Shown one piece after another: positions 7,155 through 7,408 of a stretch of DNA of 7,408 bases. The translations under genes and the position numbers were made by a program. Location: NCBI GenBank assembly GCA_028696495.1, contig JAQVGY010000042.1, positions 1 to 7,408 of the forward strand, given 5' to 3'. The stretch comes from Atribacterota bacterium. GTDB taxonomy: Bacteria > Atribacterota > Phoenicimicrobiia > Phoenicimicrobiales > Stramentimicrobiaceae. The notes below the pieces were generated by a model, which was not told the origin of the DNA, made no database searches, and was given only the letters and a program-made list of their open reading frames with translations. The first letter of the stretch is position 1, and every line of letters starts with the position of its first letter.

Positions 7155-7408
7155 TGGAAATAAGATTGTTCTCCAGGATGAGGATGCTAGAAAACAGATA
7201 ATTGAGGATTTTGAACATAATTTTTTGGTTGAAGCAAGTGCCGGTTCTGGTAAAACATCCTGTTTGGTGAAAAGGATGGTAGGATTGGTTAAGTCTGGAC
7301 GGTATACTGTAGAACAGATTGTTGCTATTACCTTCACCCGCAAAGCTGCTTTTGAGCTCAAAGAGCGATTCCAACAAGAGATTGAGGCAGAACTTGAAGA
7401 GTTAAATA
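7147..7408 (+). CDS. addA: AddA/RecB-like superfamily 1 helicase (3' partial)
   Basis: The frame is open from a TTG at 7147 to the window edge, giving 87 codons without a stop. The segment DARKQIIEDF (13-22) followed by NFLVEASAGSGKTS (25-38) matches the DxxxRxxI...LVEAxAGxGKT opening of AddA/RecB helicases, with the P-loop lysine at K36 binding ATP. IVAITFTRKAAFELKERF at 58-75 is motif Ia, which contacts single-stranded DNA. The product would be the motor subunit that unwinds DNA with the AddB-like partner; the C-terminal nuclease typical of AddA lies beyond the window and cannot be checked. The start overlaps the end of the AddB-like gene by eight bases in a different frame, which suggests translational coupling. 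A later TTG at residue 27 would fall against the P-loop and cut off the conserved N-terminal segment, so it is rejected. The family call is firm; the choice between addA and another UvrD-like gene rests on context and the LVEA opening. Confidence 0.85.
   Translation, partial: MNSGNKIVLQDEDARKQIIEDFEHNFLVEASAGSGKTSCLVKRMVGLVKSGRYTVEQIVAITFTRKAAFELKERFQQEIEAELEELN

Overview
The window is bacterial, AT-rich and gene-dense, and all six genes lie on the + strand. The AT-rich codon use, AGGAGG-type ribosome binding sites and AddB/AddA-type recombination genes suggest a low-GC anaerobe of the Firmicutes (Clostridia/Halanaerobiales) or Atribacterota type. This assignment is an inference from style and gene content; no rRNA or marker gene is present.

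Left part (1-2438): the window opens inside a PlsC-family acyltransferase gene whose 5' end is missing. Its acyltransferase domain is joined to a four-cysteine zinc ribbon and a C-terminal beta-rich tail. Fourteen bases later begins a polytopic membrane protein of the sodium:glutamate symporter (GltS/ESS) type, probably on the same transcript.

Middle (2439-4029): a 165-bp gap carries a near-consensus sigma-A promoter (TTGACA, 17-bp spacer, CATAAT). It precedes a PfkB/ribokinase-family sugar or nucleoside kinase. A 61-bp gap containing a perfect 7-bp inverted repeat leads to a HIT-family nucleotide hydrolase or transferase.

Right part (4059-7408): a 1031-residue AddB-like protein has an inactive helicase-like N-terminal part and a C-terminal RecB-type PD-(D/E)XK nuclease. 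Its end overlaps the start of an AddA/RecB-like superfamily 1 helicase that runs off the window. The helicase start is a TTG codon behind a perfect AGGAGG. Together they should form an AddAB-type helicase-nuclease for processing DNA double-strand breaks.

The kinase, HIT, addB and addA genes are closely spaced (61 bp, 29 bp, 8-bp overlap) with no visible terminator between them. One transcript from the promoter at 2533-2561 is plausible. The most notable point is that the AddB-like protein lacks both the N-terminal P-loop and the C-terminal cysteine triad that helps hold the iron-sulfur cluster in characterised AddB proteins, while its nuclease residues are intact. I see no CRISPR array, mobile element, tRNA or rRNA, and no gene-free stretch over 300 bases. 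Nothing here amounts clearly to a wholly new system.
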